Below, in pieces: positions 53,862 through 63,827 of a DNA stretch of 64,000 bases (positions are counted from its first letter, which is position 1; the number at the start of each line of letters is the position of its first letter). The position numbers and the translations under genes were made by a program. The stretch is from Lederbergia graminis (GTDB lineage: Bacteria; Bacillota; Bacilli; Bacillales; Bacillaceae_C): the NCBI RefSeq assembly GCF_042655485.1, contig NZ_JBHSMC010000011.1, positions 1 to 64,000 of the forward strand, given 5' to 3'. The notes beneath the pieces are model-generated. The model was given only the letters and a program-made list of their open reading frames with translations. It searched no databases and was not told the DNA's origin.

Positions 53862-55244
53862 TTATAAGTTAACCATTTTAGCTGGGTCAATCCATTGGTC
53901 ATATTGTTCTTCTGTTAGGTAGCCAGTTTTGATTGCTGCTTCTTTCAATGTGCTACCATCTTTAAATGCTAGTTTAGCAATTTCAGCTGCTTTTTCGTAG
54001 CCAATGTGTGGGTTTAATGCAGTAACAAGCATTAATGAGCGATTTACATTTTCTTCGATTACATCGATATTTGGCTCAAGTCCTTGAGCACAGTTTTCAT
54101 CGAATGAAACCATTGCATCTGCAAGTAAACGAACAGATTGTAAGAAGTTATAAATAATCACTGGTTTATATACATTCAGTTCGAAGTTTCCTTGGCTAGC
54201 TGCAAAACCAATTGCTGCATCATTACCGAAAACTTGGACTGCTACCATTGTTAATGCTTCACTTTGAGTTGGATTCACTTTTCCTGGCATAATAGAACTT
54301 CCTGGTTCATTAGCAGGTATCGTTATTTCACCGATTCCGCTTCTTGGTCCACTTGCTAACCAACGTACATCATTGGCAATTTTCGTTAAATCAGCCGCAA
54401 GTCCTTTTATTGCTCCATGTACAAATACAACTTCATCATGACTAGTAAGGGCGTGGAACTTATTATCAGATGAAACAAATGGATAGCCAGTTTGTTCACT
54501 TATTTGTTCAGCAACTTTATCACCAAATGTTGGGTCTGCATTTATTCCTGTACCTACAGCAGTTCCGCCAATTGCTAAGTTAAGTAAGTGTTTCGCACTC
54601 TCTTCAATCATTGTTTCACTTTTTTCCAACATTGCTCTCCAGCCACTTATTTCTTGACCTAATGTAAGTGGAGTTGCATCTTGTAAGTGCGTTCTACCAA
54701 TCTTAATAATATTCATATAAGCTGCTTCTTTTTCTAGCAGTGTTTCCTTTAACTGACGTAAAGCAGGTAAAAGTCGTACATAGATCTCTTCATATGCTGC
54801 CACATGCATTGCTGTTGGAAATGTATCATTAGAGCTTTGAGACATATTAATATCATCGTTTGGATGTATATTTTCCTCTGAACCTAGTTGTTGTAAAATT
54901 TCATTACCTCTTCTAGCAACAACTTCATTTATATTCATATTTGATTGTGTACCGCTTCCAGTTTGCCATACAACTAGAGGAAAATGCTCATCAAATTTTC
55001 CTTCTAATACTTCATCACATGCCTGTGTAATCGCTGTCTTTTTCGTGTCAGAAAGTTTCCCTAGTTCGTTGTTCACGATTGCTGCAGCTCTTTTTAAATG
55101 GGCAAACGCTTTAATAATTTCAATTGGCATCTTTTCATTACCAATTTTAAAGTTTTGTTTACTACGTTGTGTTTGAGCTCCCCAGTATTTATCTTGAGGT
55201 ACTTTGATTTCGCCAATTGTATCTTTCTCTATACGATAATCCAT
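53862..55244 (-). CDS. fumC: Class II fumarate hydratase
   Basis: About 460 residues. Superfamily signature GSSIMPGKVNPTQSE, GSGTQSNMNINEV, and GRTHLQDATPLTLGQE. Interconverts fumarate and malate in the TCA cycle. The ATG at 55244 gives MDYRIEKDTIG, as in the family; an ATG four codons earlier touches the ribosome site AGGAGG. Confidence 0.96.
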   Translation of the reverse strand: MDYRIEKDTIGEIKVPQDKYWGAQTQRSKQNFKIGNEKMPIEIIKAFAHLKRAAAIVNNELGKLSDTKKTAITQACDEVLEGKFDEHFPLVVWQTGSGTQSNMNINEVVARRGNEILQQLGSEENIHPNDDINMSQSSNDTFPTAMHVAAYEEIYVRLLPALRQLKETLLEKEAAYMNIIKIGRTHLQDATPLTLGQEISGWRAMLEKSETMIEESAKHLLNLAIGGTAVGTGINADPTFGDKVAEQISEQTGYPFVSSDNKFHALTSHDEVVFVHGAIKGLAADLTKIANDVRWLASGPRSGIGEITIPANEPGSSIMPGKVNPTQSEALTMVAVQVFGNDAAIGFAASQGNFELNVYKPVIIYNFLQSVRLLADAMVSFDENCAQGLEPNIDVIEENVNRSLMLVTALNPHIGYEKAAEIAKLAFKDGSTLKEAAIKTGYLTEEQYDQWIDPAKMVNL

Positions 55245-55325
55245 CTGTATATCCATCCTCCTATGTAATCTCCTAACAAATCTATTTTCTCATAATTCTC
55301 TGGAATTTTCATCTATTAACAAAAT

Positions 55326-55376
55326 AAAAAGAATATCCTATAAGTCGCATTTTTGACTTATAGGACATTCTAATAA
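55326..55376 (-). terminator. Terminator of the PBP gene
   Basis: TCCTATAAGTC pairs with GACTTATAGGA; T run on the minus strand. Confidence 0.85.
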
Positions 55377-55406
55377 TGTTAGTAGTGATTTTTGCTTCAG
55401 GAGAAA

Positions 55407-57527
55407 TTATTCCCCTCTCCAGTTATCGAATTGTTCTTTTAACTTCTCTTCGATTTTCTTTAAGTTGCCTTTTCCTTTATCTAATTTTTCTTTCCACTTT
55501 TTCATTTCTTTTTCTATTTTTTCATCTAATTTTTCTTTGCTATTCTTAAAGAAGTTTTCTCTTTCTTTTTGTTTTTCTAGTTCTTCTTGTCTTTTTCGTT
55601 CTTCTTCAATTCGTTTTTCTTCTAGTTCATCGTTAATTGATTTTATTTCAAAGTTTTTATGGTCAACGAAGTTTAGACCTGTTTGCATGATTTCTCGGAA
55701 AATCGGTACTATGGTGCTTCCACTACTACCAGGCAAATAATGTTCACGGTCTGTATAATCGTAGCCTAGCCAGATCGCTCCAACAATATTAGGTGTATAA
55801 CCAACAAACCATTGATCCTTTGTTCCGTTCGTAATATCTTTAAAAGGTAGTTGAGTTGATCCTGTTTTACCTGCAATTGTATGACCATTAATTTTCGCCT
55901 TGCTACCTGTCCCGGATTCTACTACATTTAGTAACATCGACGTCATTTTATTTGCTGTTTCTTCTTTAATCACTTTCGTTTTTTTCGGCTTTGCTTCAAC
56001 TATTACTTTTCCTGTTGGACCAACAATCTTTGTGATGAGATGACTTTGCACTCTCTCCCCACCATTAGCAAAAGCACTATATGCTTCTGCAAGTTGTTTT
56101 GGAGAGTAACCTGTTTTTGTACCACCTAGTGCAAGACTTAAATACTTATCATCATCCTGTACAGGCAATCCGAATCTTTTTACTGCATCCACCCCTGTAT
56201 TCAGACCAATCTCATTCAATAACCATACTGCTGGAACATTGAGCGAGTCTTCTACAGCCTGATACATTGGAACTTCACCAAGATAGCGATGGTTATAATT
56301 CGAAGGAGTATATCCATTAAAAGAAGTTTTCTCATCTTTTAATAGTGAATATGGATCATATCCTGCTTCTAGTGCCGGTGTATATACCGCAAGTGGTTTC
56401 ATAACCGAGCCTGGCTGAGCTGTTAATTGTGTTGCTCGATTATAGCCACGGAAAGTATGCTCTCCTCTACCACCTACTAGTGCTCTAATACCTCCATTAG
56501 ATGGATCAATTAGAATCGCACCGCTTTGGGCTAATGTTCCATCACTACTCTTCGGAAATAGATGATCTTTTTTATACACTTCTTCAAGGCCTTCTTGCAT
56601 TCCTTGATCTAACTGTGTATAAATTTTATATCCTTTTGTTAAAAGTTCATCTTGTGTTAAGCCGTATAAATTGATTGCCTCGTTGATAACAGCGTCCACA
56701 TAAAATGGGTACTTCCCTTTTAAAGGATCTCCACCTTTATCACGAATGGTAATTGTCTCCTGTATAGCAGCTTCATACTCATCTTCTGATATCATGTCGT
56801 ATTTTTTCATTTGTCCTAATACAACATCACGACGATCTAGTGCCCCTTGTAAGTTTTTATAAGGGTCAAGAGCAGATGGGCGATTAATGATACCTGCCAG
56901 CATCGCTGCCTCACTAAGTGTAATATCTTGTACATCTTTCCCAAAATATTTACGTGAAGCATTTTGAACTCCCCATGCTCCACTGCCAAAATATATTTGG
57001 TTCATATACATTTCCAATATTTCTGATTTTGTATATGTCTTTTCAATTTCAATAGCTAGAAAGAGTTCCTCTATTTTCCGCTGATAAGTTCGCTCATGTG
57101 ATAAAAGTGCAACCTTCGTTAACTGTTGAGTGATTGTACTTCCTCCAGCTGTAATCTCACCAGCCTTTAGATTTTTGAAAAAAGCACGCGTGATTCCTTT
57201 CACATCGAAACCATTATGCTCTTTAAAACGGTGATCCTCGATTGCAATAATAGCATTTTGTAAATGGTCAGGTACCTCCTCAATTGAAACACCTTCCATT
57301 CGGTTTGCAGATATCTTACTAGCTTCTTGATCATCTTTATCATATATGACTGTAGCTTGAGCTAAACCTTGCTTTAAAGATTCTACATTTGCAGAACTTG
57401 CTAACCATGCGAAATATCCTAACCCTACCAAAATCGCAATGGATAATAATAAAATTAAAATTTGGTTTATATGGGCTCGTTTCCAAAACTTCCTTATAGC
57501 TTCTTTCACGAAAATTACATATTTCAT
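55407..57527 (-). CDS. pbpF: Class A penicillin-binding protein (PbpF-like)
   Basis: 706 residues. One N-terminal membrane helix, a GT51 transglycosylase domain (AIIAIEDHRFKEHNG, GGSTITQQLTK, RKIEELFLAIEIE) and a transpeptidase domain with SVMK (Ser-x-x-Lys), SLN and KTGST. The last 80 or so residues are a Lys/Glu-rich coiled coil. It polymerises and crosslinks peptidoglycan outside the membrane. Length is near B. subtilis PbpF (714), which also lies near hem genes; assignment among class A PBPs is by resemblance. Confidence 0.88.
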   Translation of the reverse strand: MKYVIFVKEAIRKFWKRAHINQILILLLSIAILVGLGYFAWLASSANVESLKQGLAQATVIYDKDDQEASKISANRMEGVSIEEVPDHLQNAIIAIEDHRFKEHNGFDVKGITRAFFKNLKAGEITAGGSTITQQLTKVALLSHERTYQRKIEELFLAIEIEKTYTKSEILEMYMNQIYFGSGAWGVQNASRKYFGKDVQDITLSEAAMLAGIINRPSALDPYKNLQGALDRRDVVLGQMKKYDMISEDEYEAAIQETITIRDKGGDPLKGKYPFYVDAVINEAINLYGLTQDELLTKGYKIYTQLDQGMQEGLEEVYKKDHLFPKSSDGTLAQSGAILIDPSNGGIRALVGGRGEHTFRGYNRATQLTAQPGSVMKPLAVYTPALEAGYDPYSLLKDEKTSFNGYTPSNYNHRYLGEVPMYQAVEDSLNVPAVWLLNEIGLNTGVDAVKRFGLPVQDDDKYLSLALGGTKTGYSPKQLAEAYSAFANGGERVQSHLITKIVGPTGKVIVEAKPKKTKVIKEETANKMTSMLLNVVESGTGSKAKINGHTIAGKTGSTQLPFKDITNGTKDQWFVGYTPNIVGAIWLGYDYTDREHYLPGSSGSTIVPIFREIMQTGLNFVDHKNFEIKSINDELEEKRIEEERKRQEELEKQKERENFFKNSKEKLDEKIEKEMKKWKEKLDKGKGNLKKIEEKLKEQFDNWRGE

Positions 57528-57583
57528 AAATGCTACCCCACTTTCACAACCTTACCCATAATAATACTTATTTCGACAAAAAA

Positions 57584-57734
57584 AGAAAAGCGGAAGCGAC
57601 TTGATCAGCGACGTACAAATTTAAAGATTTCTGACGAGATAAAGGAAACACGATGAGCCAATGGCGAATCGATGTTGACTTATCGTAGGAAGAAATAGTA
57701 AATTTGCTAGTCGCTAGTCGCTAGAGCTAGACAA
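57584..57734 (+). repeat. A-family structured repeat
   Basis: AGAAAAGCGG to GCTAGACAA, outer arms GAAGCGAC/GTCGCT. Nearly the same as copies at 18176 and 63530 (reversed). Confidence 0.85.
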
Positions 57735-57736
57735 TA

Positions 57737-57883
57737 AGAAAAGCGGAAGTGCCTGTTCATCGACGTACAGATTTACTAAGGACCTGACGAGATAAAGGAA
57801 ACACGACGAGGTACGAGTCGATGTTGACTTATCGTAGGAAGGTACTGGAAATCTGCTAGTCGATAGGCACTGGAGCTAGACAA
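57737..57883 (+). repeat. A-family structured repeat (variant stem)
   Basis: Same ends and apical loop as its neighbour, but outer arms GTGCC/GGCAC, then ATCGAC/GTCGAT and CAGATTT/AAATCTG. The stem base pairs are kept while the sequence changes. Confidence 0.85.
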
Positions 57884-58068
57884 AGAAAAGCGAAAGGCGC
57901 TCGAAGGTGAAGGAAGGCTAAAAACGCAACATCCTGTTGCAACGCCTTTCTGACCCGCATCGTGCGGGCCCGCGACAAGCAAATGTTCTGAGGCAACGAA
58001 AGGCGTTTTTTGCCTTTCATTGCCTCAGGTTATTTGACCTCGAGCCGATAGCGCCTTGAGCTAGACAA
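57884..58068 (+). repeat. B-family structured repeat
   Basis: GGAAGGC, GCAACATCCTGTTGC, CCCGCATCGTGCGGG, TTATTTGACC; outer arms GGCGCT/AGCGCC. A broken start of another copy follows at 58069. The 830-bp gap between the PBP and the kinase holds these three repeats and then AT-rich sequence with no gene. Confidence 0.85.
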
Positions 58069-58357
58069 AGAAAAGCGGAAGGCGCTTGTCCCTATAGCTT
58101 ATACTTCTTACTTCACCATTTGCATAGGCCATGATGATTTTAGTCGAAATTATTGTACAGAATAAAAAAACTATGTTACAATCTAGAAATTTATCCATGT
58201 TCTTTATTGCGAAATTTCAATATAGTATGTATATTGAAAGTATAAGTTTTTGTAAGTTTTTAGCATAATTCGTTGAATTATAAATATATATCTAATAAAT
58301 GTTTTATTGATTGATAGATTTACAGTATTTAAATTCGTATAATGAGATTGAGGTGAA

Positions 58358-59500
58358 ATGATGAACCAGCTGGAAACTGATGTTTTAACCATTATTAATC
58401 CAAGTAATGATTATATCTTTTCAAAATGGAAAGAAAAAATTAGCATGCCCTCCAATTATAATCTTGTAAATGATATTACGGATTACGGCCAGAAAATGTT
58501 TCAAACTATTTTCGAGGCATACGTGATTCCTGTCGAAAATCGAGATAAATTTATTAAAAAGGCAGCATGTGAAGAAACAAACAGAGAATTGTTCCATCAA
58601 ATACCTCTAAGTTTTTTAATAAATACAGCTAATATTGCTCGAAAAGTTATTTTTACAGAAATTAATCGTTTTCCAGAAACAATTAAAGATATTGGTACAA
58701 TTCAAATTGTATTTTCTGATATTATCGATACATTCATATATTATATTAGTGAATACGTTGAAGAAAAGTCTATCCAAAAAGATAAAAATCAATTAACAAA
58801 AGAAAGTCACGAGGAAAGACTAACATTATTAGGACAAATGACTTCCAGTTTCGTCCATGAATTTCGAAATCCTTTAACTACTATACACGGCTTTATTCAA
58901 TTATTACGTTCAGAGAACCCCGAATTGCCATATATGGACATAATTTCTAGTGAACTAGAGCAATTAAAATTTCGAATTTCTCAGTTTTTATTACTTTCCA
59001 GACGTGAATCCGTCAATCAAGAAAAAACATTATTTAATGTACATGACATCTTTGATCAAATCATCGCATTTATCTATCCGCGACTTCTAGAATTTAATGT
59101 GGAATTAGAAAGAAGAATAGATAGAGATTTATATATTGAAGGCTATGTAGAAGAATTTAGACAAGTCATTATCAATATTATCTTTAATGCCATTGATGTG
59201 TTGGCAGAACAAGAATCATCTTCTGCAATTAAAGTAAAAGGTTACCGTAATGAAGATTCAATTGTCTTAACCATCTCTAACACAGGCCCAAAAATTCCTG
59301 ATGACCTTTTAGCGACTATTTTCGAACCTTTTGTCACAACGAAAAAGTCAGGAACTGGCTTAGGTTTATATGTATGTAATGATATTATTAAGAAACACAA
59401 TGGAAAATTATTGTGTACTTCTAATGATGAATGGACTACATTTACCATTGTTATTCCAATAGCATCACAAGAATTAGAAAAGAGAACCAAGGAAAATTAA
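58358..59500 (+). CDS. Soluble sporulation-type sensor histidine kinase
   Basis: 380 residues, no membrane segment. N-terminal all-helical region of about 150 residues that resembles the HisK_N sensor of bacillary kinases; H box SSFVHEFRNPLTTIHGFIQL (His near residue 166) of the KinA-E type; ATPase with INIIFNAIDVLAE (N box) and GTGLGLYVCNDII (G2). No response regulator is beside it, so it likely feeds the Spo0F phosphorelay. ATG at 58358 or 58361, GAGGTG upstream. Confidence 0.85.
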   Translation: MMNQLETDVLTIINPSNDYIFSKWKEKISMPSNYNLVNDITDYGQKMFQTIFEAYVIPVENRDKFIKKAACEETNRELFHQIPLSFLINTANIARKVIFTEINRFPETIKDIGTIQIVFSDIIDTFIYYISEYVEEKSIQKDKNQLTKESHEERLTLLGQMTSSFVHEFRNPLTTIHGFIQLLRSENPELPYMDIISSELEQLKFRISQFLLLSRRESVNQEKTLFNVHDIFDQIIAFIYPRLLEFNVELERRIDRDLYIEGYVEEFRQVIINIIFNAIDVLAEQESSSAIKVKGYRNEDSIVLTISNTGPKIPDDLLATIFEPFVTTKKSGTGLGLYVCNDIIKKHNGKLLCTSNDEWTTFTIVIPIASQELEKRTKEN

Positions 59501-59522
59501 TTCCAATGGTTCTCTTTTTTTT
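59482..59522 (+). terminator. Terminator of the kinase gene
   Basis: AGAGAACCA pairs with TGGTTCTCT, then seven T; overlaps the 3' end of the coding region. Confidence 0.85.
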
Positions 59523-59609
59523 CGAGGAAGTGCAAAGAAACTATTCATTTCTCTGCAGTCTTCACATGGTTCCAAAGGATATTCATCTAGCGTCAACAAC
59601 TTGTGTCAA

Positions 59610-59741
59610 TTATAGCCAAGCTGCTCCTACAATAATTAGTAGGATAAATAATACTACGATAAGAGCGAAACTATTTCCGCCACCGTAGCCTCCGCCATAA
59701 CCGCCATAGCCATAGCCACAGCCGCCCCATCCGAAGCCCAT
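59610..59741 (-). CDS. YjcZ/SscA-type tiny spore protein, long Gly-rich form
   Basis: 43 residues: a Gly/Tyr-rich head (WGGCGYGYGGYGGGYGGG) and the membrane segment FALIVVLFILLIIVGAAWL. ATG after AGGAGGTGAGG. Third paralogue in the window. Confidence 0.85.
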   Translation of the reverse strand: MGFGWGGCGYGYGGYGGGYGGGNSFALIVVLFILLIIVGAAWL

Positions 59742-59910
59742 TCTGCCTCACCTCCTAATTTGTAGGATAAAGTGAAGTAAAATCACCTTGCACGATATTG
59801 TATTCAATTGCACTTAAAAAGGGATGGACTTTTTCAAAAAAAATGTTCTGCTTTTACTAAGTTATGACTTTTCGTTATACTGAAAGCTAGTTAGAAAGGG
59901 GAAATACATA

Positions 59911-61998
59911 ATGAAATCACTTGTTCTTGCTGAAAAGCCGAGTGTGGCACGTGACTTAGCTCGTGTATTAGGCTGTTCAAATAAGCAAAAGCACTATATA
60001 GAAGGACCAACATACATCGTAACATGGGCTTTAGGACATTTAGTTGAGTTAAAAATGCCTGAGGATTATGATAAACGCTATCAAACATGGAGAATGGAGG
60101 ATTTGCCAATAATCCCGGACAAAATGGGGTTAAAATTAATTAAGCAAACAACCTCCCAATTTAGAGGAATTCAACAACTTGCAAAAAGAAATGATATTAA
60201 AGACATTATCATTGCTACAGATGCTGGACGCGAAGGTGAATTAGTAGCACGCTGGATTATTGAAAAGATTCATTGGAAAAAGCCTGTGAAGCGACTATGG
60301 ATATCTTCGCAAACGGATCGAGCAATTAAAGATGGTTTTGCTAAATTAAAGCCTGCTAAACAATATGATGCATTATATGAATCTGCCCTCTGTCGCGCGG
60401 AAGCAGATTGGTTAATTGGATTAAACGTAACACGTGCACTTACAACGAAATATGATGATCCTCTATCGGCCGGTCGGGTTCAAACCCCTAGTCTTGCGAT
60501 GATTATGGATAGAGAAAAAGAAATACAAGCATTCGTACCAAAAGAATATTGGACAATTCAAGCAAAAATCGGATTGTTGACGGCATCTTGGCATGATAAT
60601 AACGAAAAACGTATTTTTTCTGAAGATAAAATGAATCAGATTATACAAAAGATTAACGGGGCCAAAGCAGAGGTTACTTCTGTTCAACGAAAAGAAAAAA
60701 CAGAGCAACAGCCATTACCGTATGATTTAACAGAACTTCAACGGGATGCGAATAGACGATTTGGATTTTCAGCGAAAAAAACCGCAAATGTACTTCAAGG
60801 GTTGTATGAACAGCATAAGCTTGTTACATACCCTCGTACAGATTCGCGTTATTTAACAACAGATATGGAAGCTACTATGGCTGAACGGATGCAAGCTCTC
60901 CAGTCTGCTTATAAAGAGGAAGTTAAACCAATCTTGAAAGGGAAAGTATTGGCTAAAAAAGTCTTTAATAATGCCCGTGTTAGTGATCATCATGCCATAA
61001 TTCCAACAGATGAGCGACCGCGCCTAAGTGATCTTTCAACTGATGAAAGAAAGCTATATGACATTATTGTTAGAAGGTTTTTAGCTTTATTTTATCCTGC
61101 ATATCAATATGAGACGATTAGTGTAGGATTTAGTGTTGCTGGCGAACAATTTTCTGCTCAGGAAGCAATCATAATCGATAATGGGTTTAAAACAGTAACA
61201 GGTAAAGGAACAGATGAAGATCACCAAGTGAAACGATTGACAAATATGAAACAAGGACAAACGTATGAAGTGAAGGATATTTTCTCTGACAAAAAGTTAA
61301 CCGAACCTAAAGCCAGTTATACAGAGGCTGACTTACTTGCACAAATGGAGAAATATGGACTCGGTACACCAGCAACACGAGCAGATATTATTGAAAAGCT
61401 ACTCAGTTCTGAGGTGATAGATCGCAATAACAATCGATTACATCCAACTCCTAAAGGAAAGCAATTAATGGAGCTTGTAAATGAAGAATTAAAATCACCT
61501 AAACTTACGGCAAAATGGGAAGCTGACTTAGAAGCAATAGCTCGAGGAAAAGGAAATGCAAATGCATTCCTACAAAATATTCGTAAACAAACAAAGCAAC
61601 TTGTGTTAGAAATTAAGAAGAGCGATAAAAAATATAAAGCACATAATTTAACAGGTTCTAAATGCCCGGATTGTGGTTCCTTAATGAAGGAAGTAAAAGG
61701 CCGAGATGGTAGAATGCTTGTTTGCTCAGATCGTGAATGTGGGTTTCGAAAACGGAAAGACCCTAAATTATCCAATCGTCGGTGTCCACAATGTCATAAG
61801 AAAATGGAAATTCATAGTGGTAAAGCGGGAGCATATTTCCAATGTAGAAATTGTAACCTCGTAGAGAAAGCAGAAAATAAGAAAAAGACCGTATCAAAAA
61901 GCGAAGAAAAACAACTACTGAAGAAGTACTCTAGCAATGACGGATTTGGAAATAGCCTTGCCGATGCATTAAAAGCAGCAATGGAAAATAAAGATTAA
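59911..61998 (+). CDS. topB: DNA topoisomerase III
   Basis: 695 residues, type IA. Toprim domain (SLVLAEKPSVARDLARVL, ATDAGREGELVARWI), CRAEADWLIG, active Tyr near residue 309 in VTYPRTDSRYL, and two C-terminal zinc ribbons (CPDCGSLM..CSDRECG and CPQCHKKM..CRNCN). It decatenates DNA. ATG with AAAGGGG upstream. Confidence 0.96.
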   Translation: MKSLVLAEKPSVARDLARVLGCSNKQKHYIEGPTYIVTWALGHLVELKMPEDYDKRYQTWRMEDLPIIPDKMGLKLIKQTTSQFRGIQQLAKRNDIKDIIIATDAGREGELVARWIIEKIHWKKPVKRLWISSQTDRAIKDGFAKLKPAKQYDALYESALCRAEADWLIGLNVTRALTTKYDDPLSAGRVQTPSLAMIMDREKEIQAFVPKEYWTIQAKIGLLTASWHDNNEKRIFSEDKMNQIIQKINGAKAEVTSVQRKEKTEQQPLPYDLTELQRDANRRFGFSAKKTANVLQGLYEQHKLVTYPRTDSRYLTTDMEATMAERMQALQSAYKEEVKPILKGKVLAKKVFNNARVSDHHAIIPTDERPRLSDLSTDERKLYDIIVRRFLALFYPAYQYETISVGFSVAGEQFSAQEAIIIDNGFKTVTGKGTDEDHQVKRLTNMKQGQTYEVKDIFSDKKLTEPKASYTEADLLAQMEKYGLGTPATRADIIEKLLSSEVIDRNNNRLHPTPKGKQLMELVNEELKSPKLTAKWEADLEAIARGKGNANAFLQNIRKQTKQLVLEIKKSDKKYKAHNLTGSKCPDCGSLMKEVKGRDGRMLVCSDRECGFRKRKDPKLSNRRCPQCHKKMEIHSGKAGAYFQCRNCNLVEKAENKKKTVSKSEEKQLLKKYSSNDGFGNSLADALKAAMENKD

Positions 61999-62057
61999 CA
62001 AATAGTGATTTAATATATCTGTTAATTAATTATTACACTAAATAATTACGGCTGTTC

Positions 62058-62105
62058 GTTGATTGTAGCGGAAGGAGCGAGGCTCCTGCAGTGTAAATCA
62101 ACAAT
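62058..62105 (+). repeat. D-family remnant
   Basis: GTTGATTGTAGCGGAAGGAGCGAG is followed by GCTCCTGCAGTG and then AAATCAAC, so the inner part of the element is deleted between the two ends. Confidence 0.65.
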
Positions 62106-62129
62106 TCTCAGTAGAAAATTCATCTAATT

Positions 62130-62183
62130 TAAGAAGCTGTCCATTCGTCAATCACTTTGGCAATTTGGAACAGCTTCTTTTGT
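62130..62183. terminator. Terminator between topB and the dipeptidase gene
   Basis: AGAAGCTGT pairs with ACAGCTTCT, T run on plus and A/T-rich on minus. Confidence 0.75.
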
Positions 62184-63118
62184 TAAGATTGAAAATTTCT
62201 TTTTATAAATTTTAGGAAGTTTTTTGCTGCAAACCCCTTCACTTGTTCCTCCGAATAATATTTCAATAATTCATTAATTAGGTTTTGTTGTTTCCCTGAG
62301 TTCTCTAAGTTGTTAACGTGGAGCTCTATCCCATCAAAATCCGATCCTAGTCCTATATTCTCAACCCCACCTAGCTCACAAAAATGATCAATATGTTTAA
62401 TTAAGTCCGCTATATTTGCTTTCTCTTTATTTGTAATAAATGGTGGATGATACACGACATGAATTATGCCATTTTTTTGAAAAAGTTGATCCGCTTGTTC
62501 ATCCGTTAAATTTCTAGGATGAGGACAAAGTTTTTTGGAATTAGAATGGCTAGCAATTGGATATTTAGCTCTCTCCATCACATCCCAAAAAGCTCGTTCA
62601 CTTAAATGTGAAACATCAGTAAGTATCCCATGCTCATTATGAAAGGAAACAATTTCCTTCCCAAAATTAGTAAGCCCGGCACCTCTTTCTTCCCCTACTC
62701 CATCAGCAGCAAGGTTAGCAAAGTTCCATGTAAGTCCTACAGACTTAACACCTAATTCATGTAAAATGTGTAATTTAGAAATATCATTACCAATGCAGTC
62801 CACCCCTTCAAGTGTCAGCATAGCCCCAATTTCATCAGTTTTTAATGTGAAAAAGTCTCCCCAGTTTTGTATCTGTTTCATCCTTTTATTGTTAAGAATC
62901 ATTTGCTTAAAATAATGTACTTGCTTAATAGCAGCAGAAAATTTCTCTTCTGTATTTACATGATCTGGGATAAAGATAGCAAAGCACTGTACTTTAACCC
63001 TTCCTTGTTGGAGTCTATGGAAGTTTGCATCAAGTTCAGGAGAATCTAGAAAACGAAGCTTCCCTTTACTTAACCATAACTTATATAGTACATCACAATG
63101 CAAATCGATAATTTTCAT
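62183..63118 (-). CDS. Membrane dipeptidase family (M19) protein
   Basis: About 311 residues. Zinc ligands typical of renal dipeptidase: HCD in IIDLHCDVLYKL, Glu in LTLEGVDCIG, His in SHSNSKKL, and GSDFDGI. Despite the family name there is no signal or anchor, so it is cytosolic. It cleaves dipeptides, with D-residue tolerance in some relatives. The ATG at 63118 gives MKIIDLHCD; AAGGG is 10 nt upstream. Confidence 0.9.
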   Translation of the reverse strand: MKIIDLHCDVLYKLWLSKGKLRFLDSPELDANFHRLQQGRVKVQCFAIFIPDHVNTEEKFSAAIKQVHYFKQMILNNKRMKQIQNWGDFFTLKTDEIGAMLTLEGVDCIGNDISKLHILHELGVKSVGLTWNFANLAADGVGEERGAGLTNFGKEIVSFHNEHGILTDVSHLSERAFWDVMERAKYPIASHSNSKKLCPHPRNLTDEQADQLFQKNGIIHVVYHPPFITNKEKANIADLIKHIDHFCELGGVENIGLGSDFDGIELHVNNLENSGKQQNLINELLKYYSEEQVKGFAAKNFLKFIKRNFQS

Positions 63119-63258
63119 AAAAATTCGACCCTTTTTATTCATTTTTCCCAACTATTATATTTTTTTCGTCTATTCTTAATGATTATAGAAAAAATTCCCA
63201 TAGCAAAACTGGATAAGTTTCATAAACTGAATTAGAACCTTTAAGGAGGTGCCAATTA

Positions 63259-63354
63259 ATGGGAAAAGACCATGGCGGCTTTAGCAACAATTTTGCTTTG
63301 CTTGTAGTGCTGTTCATTTTGTTAATTATCATTGGTACAGCTTACGTATATTAA
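63259..63354 (+). CDS. YjcZ/SscA-type tiny spore protein
   Basis: 31 residues, MGKDHGGFSNNFALLVVLF and a short end. ATG with AAGGAGGT 8 nt upstream. Fourth paralogue of the window, followed by its own terminator. Confidence 0.85.
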   Translation: MGKDHGGFSNNFALLVVLFILLIIIGTAYVY

Positions 63355-63377
63355 AATGCACGGCAACTAACAAAAAT

Positions 63378-63412
63378 AGCACACTGGGATTTCCTGGTGT
63401 GCTATTTTTATG
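63378..63412 (+). terminator. Terminator of the tiny spore gene
   Basis: ATAGCACAC pairs with GTGTGCTAT, then TTTTT. Confidence 0.9.
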
Positions 63413-63424
63413 GGCGTCTTTCTT

Positions 63425-63827
63425 TGTCTAGCCAGTGTCTATCGACTAGCAAATTTACGATTTCTTCCTAAGATAAGTCAACATCGACAAGTGGAACGTC
63501 GATAAACAGGCACTTTCGCTTTTATTATTGTCTAGCTCCAGCGACTAGCGACTAGCAAATTTACGATTTCTTCCTACGATAAGTCAACATCGATTCGCCA
63601 TTGGCTCATCGTGTTTCCTTTATCTCGTCAGAAATCTTTAAATTTGTACGTCGCTGATCAAGTCGCTTCCGCTTTTCTTTGTCCAGCTCCAGTGCCTATC
63701 GACTAGCAGATTTCCAGGACCTTCCTACGATAAGTCAACATCTCGACTCGTTCCTCGTCGTGTTTCCTTTATCTCGTCAGTTCCTTAATAAATCTGTACG
63801 TCGATAAACAGGCACTTTCGCTTTTCT
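63425..63827 (-). repeat. Three A-family repeats in tandem, reversed
   Basis: Copies at about 63425-63527 (apical loop deleted), 63530-63678 and 63679-63827, each TTGTCTAGC or TTGTCCAGC to CGCTTTTCT on plus. The last touches the spoVR stop codon, so it is the start of the spoVR 3' UTR. It fills the gap between the tiny spore gene and spoVR. Confidence 0.85.
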
